From: Lachnospiraceae bacterium
Lineage (GTDB): Bacteria > Bacillota > Clostridia > Lachnospirales > Lachnospiraceae
Reading direction: 5' to 3'
NCBI GenBank assembly: GCA_900772675.1
Contig: CAAGRM010000019.1
Location: 1 to 21,002, forward strand
Length of the DNA stretch: 21,002 nucleotides
Below the pieces are notes generated by a model. That model was not told the origin of the DNA. It saw only the letters and a program-made list of their open reading frames with translations, and ran no database searches. Below, piece by piece: positions 7,203 to 14,659 of this stretch. The translations under genes and the position numbers were made by a program. The stretch's first letter is position 1. Each line of letters starts with the position of its first letter.

Positions 7203-8819
7203 ATGAAAACAATTTACAAAAACGGAACAGTCTATACCGGAAAGCTTCCGCTTGTCGAAGCGTTTGCGGTGGAAAACGGAACCTTTGTTTTTGCCGGAAG
7301 CAATCGTGAGGCAGATGCTCTTACAGAGGCAGAAGACAAAGTCGTAGACCTGGGTGGAAAATTCGTCTGCAGCGGCTTCAATGACAGCCATATGCACCTT
7401 TTGAACTATGGCGGATCCCTGTTAAAAGCGCAGCTTGCCGCACATACGGAGAGCCTGGAAGACATGCTGAAATGCCTTGATACTTTCCAGAAAGAGCATC
7501 CGAGAAAAGATGGTGCATGGCTGATGGGCCGTGGCTGGAATCAGGATTACTTTGCCGATGTGGACCGTATGCCGAACCGTTACGATCTCGACCGTGTATC
7601 CACAGAGGTTCCGATCTGTGCAACGAGAGCGTGTGGGCACTGTCTTGTTGTCAACAGCAAGGCGCTGGAGCTGCTCGGTGTTACCGCAGAAACTCCGCAG
7701 CCGGAAGGCGGTGAGATCGGAATGGAAAACGGCGAGCCGGACGGAAGATTTTTCGATAATGCAATGGAGCCGGTTTACGACAGTATTCCTGCACCGGGCA
7801 AGGAGGAGATCAAGGATATGATCCGCAGCGCCTGCAAAGCACTGAACAGCTACGGTGTCACCAGCAGTCAGAGTGATGACTATTGTGTTTACCGTGCTGT
7901 TCCGTGGCAGACGGTAAACGAAGCATACAAAGAACTTGAGGAGTCCGGCGAACTGACTGTCCGCGTTTACGAGCAGAGCAATTTCACCGATCTGGAATCC
8001 TTAAAAGGTTTCGTGGAAGCCGGAAATATGACCGGTGTCGGCACAGACCGTTTCAAAATCGGACCGCTGAAAATGCTCGGAGATGGTGCACTCGGCGCGA
8101 GAACCGCTTATCTTAGCCGCCCATATGCAGATGACCCGTCCACCTGCGGAATCCCGGTCTTCTCACAGGAGACCATGGATGAGATGATCGGCTATGCGAA
8201 TGCGCATGGCATGCAGGCTGCTGTCCATACGATTGGTGATGCGTGCCTTGACCGTGTTTTGAATGCATACGAGAAGGCGCTTGCCGAAAATCCGAGAGAG
8301 GATCACCGCCACGGCATTGTTCACTGCCAGATTACAAGAGCGGATCAGCTGGAAAAGATTGCGAAAATGCATCTTCACGTTTATGCACAGAGCATTTTCC
8401 TTGATTACGATAACCATATCGTGGAGGAGCGTGTCGGAAAGGAACTGGCAGATACGAGCTACAGCTGGAAGACACTGATGAACAACGGTGTCTCCGTCAG
8501 CAACGGAACCGACTGCCCGGTTGAGCTGCCGGATGCACTTGCATGTATGCAGTGTGCTGTGACGAGAACAACGCTGCGCGACCATGTCGGACCATATCTG
8601 CCGGAGCAGAAATTCACGGTACAGGAAGCACTCGACAGCTATACGATCCGCAGTGCCGAGGCGAGCTTCGAGGAACATATCAAAGGTCAGATTGCAGAGG
8701 GCATGATGGCAGACTTTGTTGTCCTGGGGCAGAATCCGTTTGAAGTGGATGAGAATACCATCAAGGATATTCCGGTATGCCAGACATTCCTTGGTGGAGA
8801 GAAAGTATATGAAGCGTAA
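7203..8819 (+). CDS. YtcJ-like metal-dependent amidohydrolase (Amidohydro_3)
   Basis: This 538-residue cytoplasmic enzyme belongs to the amidohydrolase superfamily and resembles YtcJ-type proteins. These cleave N-acyl, carbamoyl or cyclic amide bonds, but most have no assigned substrate. The N-terminal beta-sandwich half is followed by the TIM barrel with NDSHMHLL (H63, H65 metal ligands), GDGALGARTA, HTIGD (H342), HGIVHCQI (H374) and NGTDCPVE (D437, expected catalytic Asp). The C-terminus has the usual AEGMMADFVVLGQNPFEV segment. AAGGAGG at 7189-7195 supports the ATG. It follows the lysine-switch symporter by 278 bases without a clear strong terminator. A role on an N-modified amino acid is possible but unproven. 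Confidence 0.85.
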   Translation: MKTIYKNGTVYTGKLPLVEAFAVENGTFVFAGSNREADALTEAEDKVVDLGGKFVCSGFNDSHMHLLNYGGSLLKAQLAAHTESLEDMLKCLDTFQKEHPRKDGAWLMGRGWNQDYFADVDRMPNRYDLDRVSTEVPICATRACGHCLVVNSKALELLGVTAETPQPEGGEIGMENGEPDGRFFDNAMEPVYDSIPAPGKEEIKDMIRSACKALNSYGVTSSQSDDYCVYRAVPWQTVNEAYKELEESGELTVRVYEQSNFTDLESLKGFVEAGNMTGVGTDRFKIGPLKMLGDGALGARTAYLSRPYADDPSTCGIPVFSQETMDEMIGYANAHGMQAAVHTIGDACLDRVLNAYEKALAENPREDHRHGIVHCQITRADQLEKIAKMHLHVYAQSIFLDYDNHIVEERVGKELADTSYSWKTLMNNGVSVSNGTDCPVELPDALACMQCAVTRTTLRDHVGPYLPEQKFTVQEALDSYTIRSAEASFEEHIKGQIAEGMMADFVVLGQNPFEVDENTIKDIPVCQTFLGGEKVYEA

Positions 8820-8835
8820 GTAAGGGCGAAAAAAG

Positions 8836-8990
8836 TGCATCCGGCGGCGCGCGTTTCTGGCCGGTGCAAGTTTGGAATCCGTCCGGTAGTGGGAAAGATA
8901 TAGCCGAAGGCAAGGGTGTCCATCGCGAGGTGAAATCTGGATGAGGCCGGATATCAGGATGTTCTGAAAGAAGCTTAGAAACAGTATGAG
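8836..8990 (+). mobile_element. Possible decayed fragment of a group II intron 5' region
   Basis: The wording here (GTGCAAGTTTGG, TCCGGTAGTGGGAAAGATAT, AGCCGAAGGCAAGGGTGTCC, ATCGCGAGGTGAAATCTG) resembles, from memory, the 5' RNA domain of group II introns common in gut Clostridia. There is no reverse transcriptase gene nearby and no intact intron boundary could be set, so this would be a remnant. No protein gene is seen in 8820-9242. The alternative is an unrelated structured intergenic sequence. Confidence 0.35.
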
Positions 8991-9058
8991 GAGTGGAAAG
9001 CTGCAAAATAAGCAAATGCGTGCAGTCACTTAAAACTGAAAAACAGGAAGCAAAGAAA

Positions 9059-9094
9059 AGCTCTCGCAGCACAAAAGTGCTGTGGGGGCTTTTT
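9059..9094 (+). terminator. Rho-independent terminator
   Basis: A 14-base-pair stem, AGCTCTCGCAGCAC (9059-9072) with GTGCTGTGGGGGCT (9077-9090), includes three G-U pairs. It has an AAAA loop and a T-run at 9090-9094. It ends transcription coming from the amidohydrolase side, before the promoter of the YdjM-like gene. Confidence 0.85.
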
Positions 9095-9162
9095 CTGTGC
9101 CCTGTTGTATTGCAAATAGCAATCAAAAGAGAGCAGAAAATCAAATGGAATCGAACAAATGG

Positions 9163-9192
9163 TTGCATCGAAAAGCGATGGTATGATATGAT
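9163..9192 (+). promoter_or_regulatory. Promoter for the YdjM-like gene
   Basis: TTGCAT (9163-9168), an 18-base spacer and TATGAT (9187-9192) sit between the terminator and the gene. A second overlapping TATGAT begins at 9182, but its spacing to this -35 is too short. Confidence 0.5.
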
Positions 9193-9242
9193 AGAAAAGA
9201 AAAGCAGAAAAAATAAAACTTTATGAAAGGAAAAACAGACAA

Positions 9243-9881
9243 ATGCTTGGAAAAACACATTTTTTTATTGGAACAGCAGCGGCACTTGCTGTTTTGCAGC
9301 CACAGACGGTTCCGGCGCTGGTAACGGGAGCCGGGGCAGCTGCGATCGGTGGAATGATCAGTGATATTGACGCCGGCACTTCGCAGGCACACCGTGAGGC
9401 TGATAAGATTATCACAGCAACAGCTGTCGTCGCGGTGGTTATGATTCTTGCAGAGTATAAACTGAATCTTGGAATTTCCCGCCGCCTGAAGGGGGACAGC
9501 AGCATTCTGCGTCTTCTTGCCGGAACTGTAGCATTTCTTTTGATTTGTGCTTACGGAAAGCAGCAGCCGCACCGTTCGTTCATGCATTCCTTTGCAGCTC
9601 TTGCTTTGCTGACAGCGTGCGTGGATGTTATCTATCCGGATGCATCTGCTTATTTTGCTGTGGGTTTTCTGTCTCACCTGGCACTCGACTTTTTCAACCG
9701 GAAACCGGAAAAATTGTTCTGGCCGTGGAAAAAGGGCTTTTGTCTCGGACTTTGTTCGGCGCGAGGGCTTGTAAACCGGGTGCTGATGGGATGTGGCATG
9801 GTGTTACTGGTGGTAATACTGGTACTTTCAGCGCCGGCCGGGCGGCTTTTGACGAAAATCATGCGGGCAATTTACGGATGA
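9243..9881 (+). CDS. YdjM-like membrane-bound metal-dependent hydrolase (DUF457)
   Basis: This 212-residue protein has several membrane segments and the conserved polar residues of the YdjM/DUF457 family. These are H6 in GKTHFFIG, SDID (D41, D43), HRSFMHSF (H110, H115) and SHLALDFFN (H145, D149), a likely metal site near the membrane surface. The family is distantly related to phospholipase C-like or metal-dependent hydrolases, but its reaction is not established. In E. coli YdjM is LexA-regulated; no SOS box is evident here. AAAGGA at 9226-9231 lies about 11 bases before the ATG. It appears monocistronic, with its own promoter and a terminator just upstream. Confidence 0.8.
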   Translation: MLGKTHFFIGTAAALAVLQPQTVPALVTGAGAAAIGGMISDIDAGTSQAHREADKIITATAVVAVVMILAEYKLNLGISRRLKGDSSILRLLAGTVAFLLICAYGKQQPHRSFMHSFAALALLTACVDVIYPDASAYFAVGFLSHLALDFFNRKPEKLFWPWKKGFCLGLCSARGLVNRVLMGCGMVLLVVILVLSAPAGRLLTKIMRAIYG

Positions 9882-9951
9882 AAAGGAATAGATGGAGAAA
9901 TAACAGGAAAAAACGAGAGGAAAGAAAAGGATTTCAGTGTTAAAATTGATG

Positions 9952-9996
9952 TTTTACATATTTAGTAGTAGGATTTTTGATTAAAATGATGTAAAA
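9952..9996. promoter_or_regulatory. Inverted repeat upstream of the tandem regulators
   Basis: TTTTACAT (9952-9959) and ATGTAAAA (9989-9996) are perfect 8-base inverted repeats about 135 bases before the first regulator gene. They could be an operator, perhaps for autoregulation. No convincing -35/-10 pair could be fixed in 9882-10128. The rest of that gap holds a stem GATCCTG/CAGGATC (10008-10014 with 10034-10040) and a small GC-rich hairpin near 10050-10066. Confidence 0.3.
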
Positions 9997-10128
9997 TAGA
10001 AAACAGAGATCCTGTGTTCGTAATTGTTTTTATAATAAAAAAGCAGGATCGGTTCCCGCAGCCGGTTGCGGCATAAACAGAAACCGACAACAGAATTACA
10101 TCAACACTGAAAGCATTACAGGAGTATT

Positions 10129-11388
10129 ATGAGCGAAAAAATGAAAAATCAGACAGAACAGTTACCGATTTTAAAAGTACACATGATGGGAAGCTTTTTC
10201 CTGGAATACGGAGATCAGCCGATTTCCTTCCGGAAAACGATGGCAACCAAATCGATGCGTCTTCTGCAGATTTTCCTTTATAATAAAGAAAATGGAATTT
10301 CCAGAGGAAGACTGCTGGAGAGCACTTACGGAAGAGAAGATGTAGCGGACGCAGCAAACAGTCTGCGTGTCGGTGTGCACCGCCTGAAACGAAGCCTGGT
10401 GGAGGCCGGTCTTCCGCAGTACGAGTACATTTACACACAGAAGGGCGTTTACCATTGGATCAGCCCGATGCCGGTTGAGGTAGATGCGATTGAGATCAAA
10501 AATAAAATCCTGGAAGCACAGAAGGAAACCGATGAAAAAGCGCGTATGGATCAGATGATCGAGGCGCTTGAGCGGTACACCGGAGAATTTCTTGCGGATT
10601 TTGGAGAGGAAGAGTGGGTGCAGGCAGAGCGCGCACAGCTGAAAAAAGTATATGCGGATGCATTGGGGGAGGTAAGCGAATATCTTCTGAAGCAGGAAAA
10701 CTTTGAGGAGCTGCAGAAGCTGACTGCTGTTGCTTCAGAGCTGTATCCGTTTGACGAATGGCAGGCAGTGCAGATGCAGGCACTGATCGGTCTGGAGCGA
10801 TACAAAGAGGCCATGAAGCTGTACGAACAGACTTCAAAACATTACTTTGAGGAGTTTGGTGTTACACCGAGTGAAAAACTGGTGGAGCAGTATCGTTATC
10901 TGGGAAGCCGCATGGGCAGCAGACACCGTGTTATCGAGGAAGTACAGGCAGATCTGCAGGAGAATCCGGGGGAAAAGGGAGGTTCCTTTTTCTGTTCACT
11001 CGCCGGATTCCGTGACTGCTATCGTCTCGTTTATCGTATGTCGGAACTGAACGGACAGATGCCGTGGCTGATGCTGTGCACCATTACAGATGGAAAAGGA
11101 TACCCGGCAAAGGGAGGACCGCGTCTGGATCGCATGTCCGAAAAATTGTTTGAGGTTATGAAACGCAGTCTGCGCCATTCCGATTTTTTTGCGAAATACA
11201 GTCCGTCCCAGTATGTGATCTTACTGCAGGGTGGCAGCCAGAGTGGATGTGAGCTGGTATTTAAGAGAATCAGCGAGCGTTTTTCCGAGGAGAAGAAGGG
11301 CTGGATCAAGAATCTGAAATACAGTGCACTGCCGGCAATCCAGACAGAAAGAGAGCTGGATCTTTTAAAAGGAGACGATGAAGCATGA
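10129..11388 (+). CDS. Winged-helix / BTAD (SARP-like) regulator with degenerate GGDEF-like C-terminus
   Basis: This 419-residue cytoplasmic DNA-binding protein has three parts. An OmpR-type winged helix (about 14-107) contains LKVHMMGSFFLEYG, SLRVGVHRLKRSL and a wing near YIYTQKGVYHW. A helical bacterial transcriptional activator (BTAD, TPR-like) domain spans about 117-265. A C-terminal domain covers about 287-390. In the last, KYSPSQYVILL (356-366) lines up with the RYGGDEFAILL type of motif of diguanylate cyclases but lacks GGDEF, so it should bind or dimerise rather than make c-di-GMP. The start has GGAG at 10121-10124. It overlaps the next gene, its paralogue, by four bases (ATGA), suggesting a co-translated pair. 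Target genes are unknown. Actinobacterial SARPs share the first two domains but usually not the third. Confidence 0.8.
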   Translation: MSEKMKNQTEQLPILKVHMMGSFFLEYGDQPISFRKTMATKSMRLLQIFLYNKENGISRGRLLESTYGREDVADAANSLRVGVHRLKRSLVEAGLPQYEYIYTQKGVYHWISPMPVEVDAIEIKNKILEAQKETDEKARMDQMIEALERYTGEFLADFGEEEWVQAERAQLKKVYADALGEVSEYLLKQENFEELQKLTAVASELYPFDEWQAVQMQALIGLERYKEAMKLYEQTSKHYFEEFGVTPSEKLVEQYRYLGSRMGSRHRVIEEVQADLQENPGEKGGSFFCSLAGFRDCYRLVYRMSELNGQMPWLMLCTITDGKGYPAKGGPRLDRMSEKLFEVMKRSLRHSDFFAKYSPSQYVILLQGGSQSGCELVFKRISERFSEEKKGWIKNLKYSALPAIQTERELDLLKGDDEA

Positions 11389-12599
11389 TTCGGGTACAGC
11401 TGCTTGGAAGATTCCGCATGTACGATGAAACACGCTGCCTCAGCGAAGAAGCGATTCATTCCCCGATGATCACGAAGCTGTTGGTCTATATGATCTGCAA
11501 TAAAAATCACATCGTCACGCTGGAACAGCTGACAGAAGCACTCTGGACGGACGAGGAGAGCGAAAATCCATATGGAGCGCTGAAGAATCTGATGTACCGT
11601 CTGCGTGTAACACTGCGGAAGGTCTGGCCGGTGGAAGAGTTTATCCTGACCGGCCGCGGCTATTATCAGTGGAATCCGCAGGTTGCAATTGAGGTAGATG
11701 AAGAGGTATTTTTTGATTTGTGCAGACGTGCAGAGCGTGCAAAAAAGCAGGAGGATCAGGATCTTCTGTGGGAGCAGGCCATTTGTGGCTGCAATGGAAG
11801 ATTTCTGAATGGCGTAGTCAGCCAGTACTGGATGGAAGTCCGTTTGAGAGAAGATCATGCCTGCTACATGAAGGCAGTGACAAAGCTGACAGAAAGTCTG
11901 GAGCAGAGAGAAGCATATGAAAAGCTCGAGAAAATCTGTAAGAGAGCAGTTCGTATGGATCCGCAGAACGAAAAGGTTTACTGCCGACTCATCCGTGCGC
12001 TGATGCATCAGGGAAAAACGGCCGAGGCTATGAAATACTGTCAGGAGGCGGAAGGATATCTTTATAACCGCATGGGTATCCGCCCATCGGGAGAGCTGCG
12101 TGGTCTTTTTGCTGAATTGATGAAACAGGGACATATCAGCGGAAGTGATATTGAAAGCATTCAGGAAGAGATGGATGCGGAGCAGTGTGTGAAAGAGACC
12201 AGCGGTGTGCTGTTCTGCGAGTACGGTGTCTTCCGGCATATTTATGAGATGGAAACACAGCGTGTGGGAACACTTGGCTTTACCGAGTGGCTCTGCCTTC
12301 TGACCATTCACATTCCGGAGGGTACAGAGGAACAGGAAAAACGCCGGATACTAAATGATGGAATGGACAAGATGAAACATGTGCTTGGACGTGTGCTGCC
12401 GAAAGGAACGGCAGTTACGAAATACAGTCCGGATCAGTACCTGTTTCTGCTGCCATGCTTCCCGTACGAGGAAGCCAAGATGATGATAAAACAGATCATC
12501 TACAGCTTCTATACCGCTGACCACAAAGGAAAAGTACAGGTTATCGGGGATTTAAAGGAGCTTTATCAGGAACCGAGAGAACTGGAAAAGATAAATTAA
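11385..12599 (+). CDS. Paralogous winged-helix / BTAD regulator with degenerate GGDEF-like C-terminus
   Basis: This 404-residue protein has the same architecture as its upstream neighbour. A winged helix spans about 1-95 (VQLLGRFRMYDE, YGALKNLMYRLRVTLRKV, ILTGRGYYQW). A BTAD/TPR domain covers about 100-245, and a C-terminal domain about 270-385 contains KYSPDQYLFLL (346-356) in place of a GGDEF signature. It has no long N-terminal tail and begins directly at the first winged-helix strand. Sequence identity with the neighbour is low but continuous across all three domains, so this is an old duplication. The ATG overlaps the preceding stop (ATGA, 11385-11388). A heteromeric regulator is a reasonable inference. 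A hairpin terminator follows. Confidence 0.8.
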   Translation: MIRVQLLGRFRMYDETRCLSEEAIHSPMITKLLVYMICNKNHIVTLEQLTEALWTDEESENPYGALKNLMYRLRVTLRKVWPVEEFILTGRGYYQWNPQVAIEVDEEVFFDLCRRAERAKKQEDQDLLWEQAICGCNGRFLNGVVSQYWMEVRLREDHACYMKAVTKLTESLEQREAYEKLEKICKRAVRMDPQNEKVYCRLIRALMHQGKTAEAMKYCQEAEGYLYNRMGIRPSGELRGLFAELMKQGHISGSDIESIQEEMDAEQCVKETSGVLFCEYGVFRHIYEMETQRVGTLGFTEWLCLLTIHIPEGTEEQEKRRILNDGMDKMKHVLGRVLPKGTAVTKYSPDQYLFLLPCFPYEEAKMMIKQIIYSFYTADHKGKVQVIGDLKELYQEPRELEKIN

Positions 12600-12609
12600 A
12601 ATTAAGTTG

Positions 12610-12684
12610 ACAGCAGACTAAATAAATGGTACCTTTAAGTTGCAATGAAAGAAGCTTAAATCCATAAAAAGAGTCTGCTGTTTT
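12610..12684 (+). terminator. Long composite hairpin, probable terminator of the regulator pair
   Basis: ACAGCAGACT (12610-12619) pairs perfectly with AGTCTGCTGT (12672-12681) and is followed by TTTT. Inside the 52-base loop, ATGG/CCAT and TTTAAG/CTTAAA make two more stacked stems. A TTGACA at 12607-12612 overlaps the 5' arm and could be part of a promoter for the downstream mutase gene with a poor TACCTT -10, but this is weak. Confidence 0.6.
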
Positions 12685-12712
12685 AGCGTATGCAAGCTGT
12701 GAGCTGCAGTTT

Positions 12713-12762
12713 GCGGAAAATCAGCCGCAAAAGCAAGTGCAGAAAGATTCCGAGAGTACATA
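12713..12762 (+). repeat. Solo arm of the palindromic element at 5260-5420
   Basis: GCGGAAAATCAGCC, CAAAAGCAAGTGCAGAAAG and ATTCCGAGAGTACAT match the reverse complement of 5260-5309 with only about two differences. The right arm, 5388-5420, matches less closely. No second inverted arm is found upstream, so this is half an element. As at the symporter, it ends a few bases before a Shine-Dalgarno sequence (GGGAGGA, 12773-12779). Confidence 0.8.
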
Positions 12763-12787
12763 ATAAGTGACAGGGAGGATCACAAAC

Positions 12788-14506
12788 ATGAGTTACAGAG
12801 AAGTATATGAAAAATGGTGCACAGATCCGTATTTTGACGAGGCATCCCGCGAGGAACTGAAAGCGCTCGAAGGGAACGAAACAGAGATCGAAGACCGTTT
12901 CTACCGGCAGCTTGAATTCGGCACCGGCGGACTCCGTGGCGTTATCGGAGCCGGCACCAACCGCATGAATATTTACACCGTACGCCAGGCAACGCAGGGG
13001 CTTGCAAATTACATCATATCTCAGAACGGACAGGAAAAAGGTGTAGCTATCGCACATGATTCCAGAAGAATGTCTCCGGAATTTGCACGTGAAGCAGCTC
13101 TCTGCCTGAATGCAAACGGAATCAAAACGTATCTGTTTGAATCTCTTCGTCCGACACCGGAGCTTTCTTTTGCTGTCCGCGAATTCGGATGCATCTCAGG
13201 TATCGTTATCACCGCAAGCCACAATCCGAGAGAGTACAACGGATACAAGGTATACTGGGAGGACGGCGCACAGATTACACCGCCGCATGACAAAAATATC
13301 CTCGCAGAGGTTGCAAAGGTAACGGAATTTTCCGCTGTGAAAACGATGGCGGAGGATGATGCAAGAGCAGAAGGCCTGTTCCAGGTAATCGGAACCGATT
13401 TTGATGACCGTTATATTGCAAAATTAAAAGAGCAGAGCATTCATCCGGAAATCATCCGGGATGCGGCAAAAGACATGAAGATTGTCTATACACCACTTCA
13501 CGGAACCGGAAATGTACCGGTTCGCCGCGTACTGCGTGAGCTTGGATTTACCCAGGTATACGTGGTAGAAGAGCAGAAAGAGCCGGACGGAAACTTCCCA
13601 ACGGTGGCTTATCCGAACCCGGAAGACGAGAAAGCATGGACACTGGCGCTGAAACTTGCAAAAGAAGTGGACGCTGACATCATCCTTGCAACCGATCCGG
13701 ATGCGGACCGTCTCGGTGTTTATGCAAAGGATGGCAAAACCGGAGAGTATGTAAGCTTCACCGGAAACATGTCCGGTATGCTGATCGCAGAGTACATCCT
13801 GCGCGAGCGCACCAAAAACGGAACCATGCCGGAGAATCCGGCTCTCGTTGAAACGATCGTTACAACGGATATGGCAAAAGCAATCGCGAAAGCTTATAAC
13901 GTAGCACTGATCGAAGTTCTGACCGGATTCAAATACATTGGTGAGCAGATCAAATTTTTCGAGCAGAGTGGTGCGCACCATTATGTCTTCGGTCTGGAAG
14001 AAAGCTATGGCTGCCTGGCCGGAACGTACGCAAGAGATAAAGATGCCTGCGTGGCAGTTATGATGCTCTGCGAGGTTGCTGCATATTACAAACAGCAGGG
14101 AAAAACTCTGTGGGATGCCATGGTGGATATGTACGAGAAGTACGGCTACTACAAAGAAGGTCTTGCAACGATGACCTTAAAAGGCATTGATGGTGCAAAA
14201 GAGATCCAGACCATGATGACCAATTTCCGCGAGAATCCGCCAAAAAAGCTGGGTGGATTTAAAGTTCTTGCCGTACGTGACTACAAAGCAGATGTACGCC
14301 AGGATCTCGTAAGCGGTGAAAAGAGTGCAACTGGACTTCCGTCCTCCAATGTTCTCTATTATGAGCTGGAAAACAATGCATGGTGCTGTGTGCGCCCGTC
14401 CGGTACCGAGCCAAAGATCAAATTTTATTTCGGCGTAAAAGGTACTTCTCTTGAAGATGCGGCCGAGAAACTGGAAAAATTAAAAAATGCAATGGTGACT
14501 GCTTAA
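12788..14506 (+). CDS. Phosphoglucomutase/phosphomannomutase family (alpha-phosphohexomutase)
   Basis: This 572-residue cytoplasmic enzyme should interconvert glucose 1-phosphate and glucose 6-phosphate (or a mannose or other hexose equivalent). It has all four domains of the alpha-D-phosphohexomutase superfamily: TASHNPREYNGYK with the phospho-acceptor S144, the Mg2+ loop DPDADR (D303, D305, D307), the sugar-binding GLEESYG, and the phosphate-binding RPSGTEPK near the C-terminus. Length and sequence fit the Bacillota PgcA type. ATG 12788 has GGGAGGA at 12773-12779. An in-frame GTG at 12767 is upstream of that site and unlikely. Placed before the alpha-galactosidase, it could feed released hexose into glycolysis, though a terminator separates them. 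Confidence 0.92.
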   Translation: MSYREVYEKWCTDPYFDEASREELKALEGNETEIEDRFYRQLEFGTGGLRGVIGAGTNRMNIYTVRQATQGLANYIISQNGQEKGVAIAHDSRRMSPEFAREAALCLNANGIKTYLFESLRPTPELSFAVREFGCISGIVITASHNPREYNGYKVYWEDGAQITPPHDKNILAEVAKVTEFSAVKTMAEDDARAEGLFQVIGTDFDDRYIAKLKEQSIHPEIIRDAAKDMKIVYTPLHGTGNVPVRRVLRELGFTQVYVVEEQKEPDGNFPTVAYPNPEDEKAWTLALKLAKEVDADIILATDPDADRLGVYAKDGKTGEYVSFTGNMSGMLIAEYILRERTKNGTMPENPALVETIVTTDMAKAIAKAYNVALIEVLTGFKYIGEQIKFFEQSGAHHYVFGLEESYGCLAGTYARDKDACVAVMMLCEVAAYYKQQGKTLWDAMVDMYEKYGYYKEGLATMTLKGIDGAKEIQTMMTNFRENPPKKLGGFKVLAVRDYKADVRQDLVSGEKSATGLPSSNVLYYELENNAWCCVRPSGTEPKIKFYFGVKGTSLEDAAEKLEKLKNAMVTA

Positions 14507-14527
14507 ACGCTGTGTGAATACGGAAAA

Positions 14528-14555
14528 AGACCTTGCCCGGCGGGCGGGGTCTTTT
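14528..14555 (+). terminator. Rho-independent terminator of the mutase gene
   Basis: AGACCTTGCC (14528-14537) pairs with GGCGGGGTCT (14543-14552), including two G-U pairs, around a short GC-rich loop, followed by TTTT (14552-14555). It lies 21 bases after the stop codon. Confidence 0.75.
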
Positions 14556-14579
14556 GGGCTCTCCGGGAAACCTGTTGAA

Positions 14580-14628
14580 TTTTCCGGAAAAGTCAAAAAA
14601 ACCTCCTAACGGGATCTCACCGCGGTGG
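14580..14628. promoter_or_regulatory. Candidate operator palindromes upstream of alpha-galactosidase
   Basis: TTTTCCGGAAAA (14580-14591) is a perfect 12-base palindrome with a central CG, as in many LacI-family operators. CACCGCGGTG (14618-14627) is a second perfect palindrome 32 bases before the start codon, within the segment (14610-14628) that resembles 32-50. Either could bind the LacI-type regulator encoded downstream. A clear promoter was not found, although TTGAAT (14575-14580) could be a -35. Confidence 0.35.
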
Positions 14629-14659
14629 AGCACAGCTGTCTGAAGATGAGGAGAATACA

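Noticed and set aside
11031..12311. 426-residue open frame on the minus strand
   Set aside because: It lies opposite the two regulator genes, has no ribosome binding site and no recognisable domain; it is a shadow of strong + strand coding sequence.
10129..12599. Antibiotic-cluster SARP activators
   Set aside because: Winged-helix plus BTAD is shared with SARPs, but no biosynthetic genes are nearby and a third GGDEF-like domain is present.
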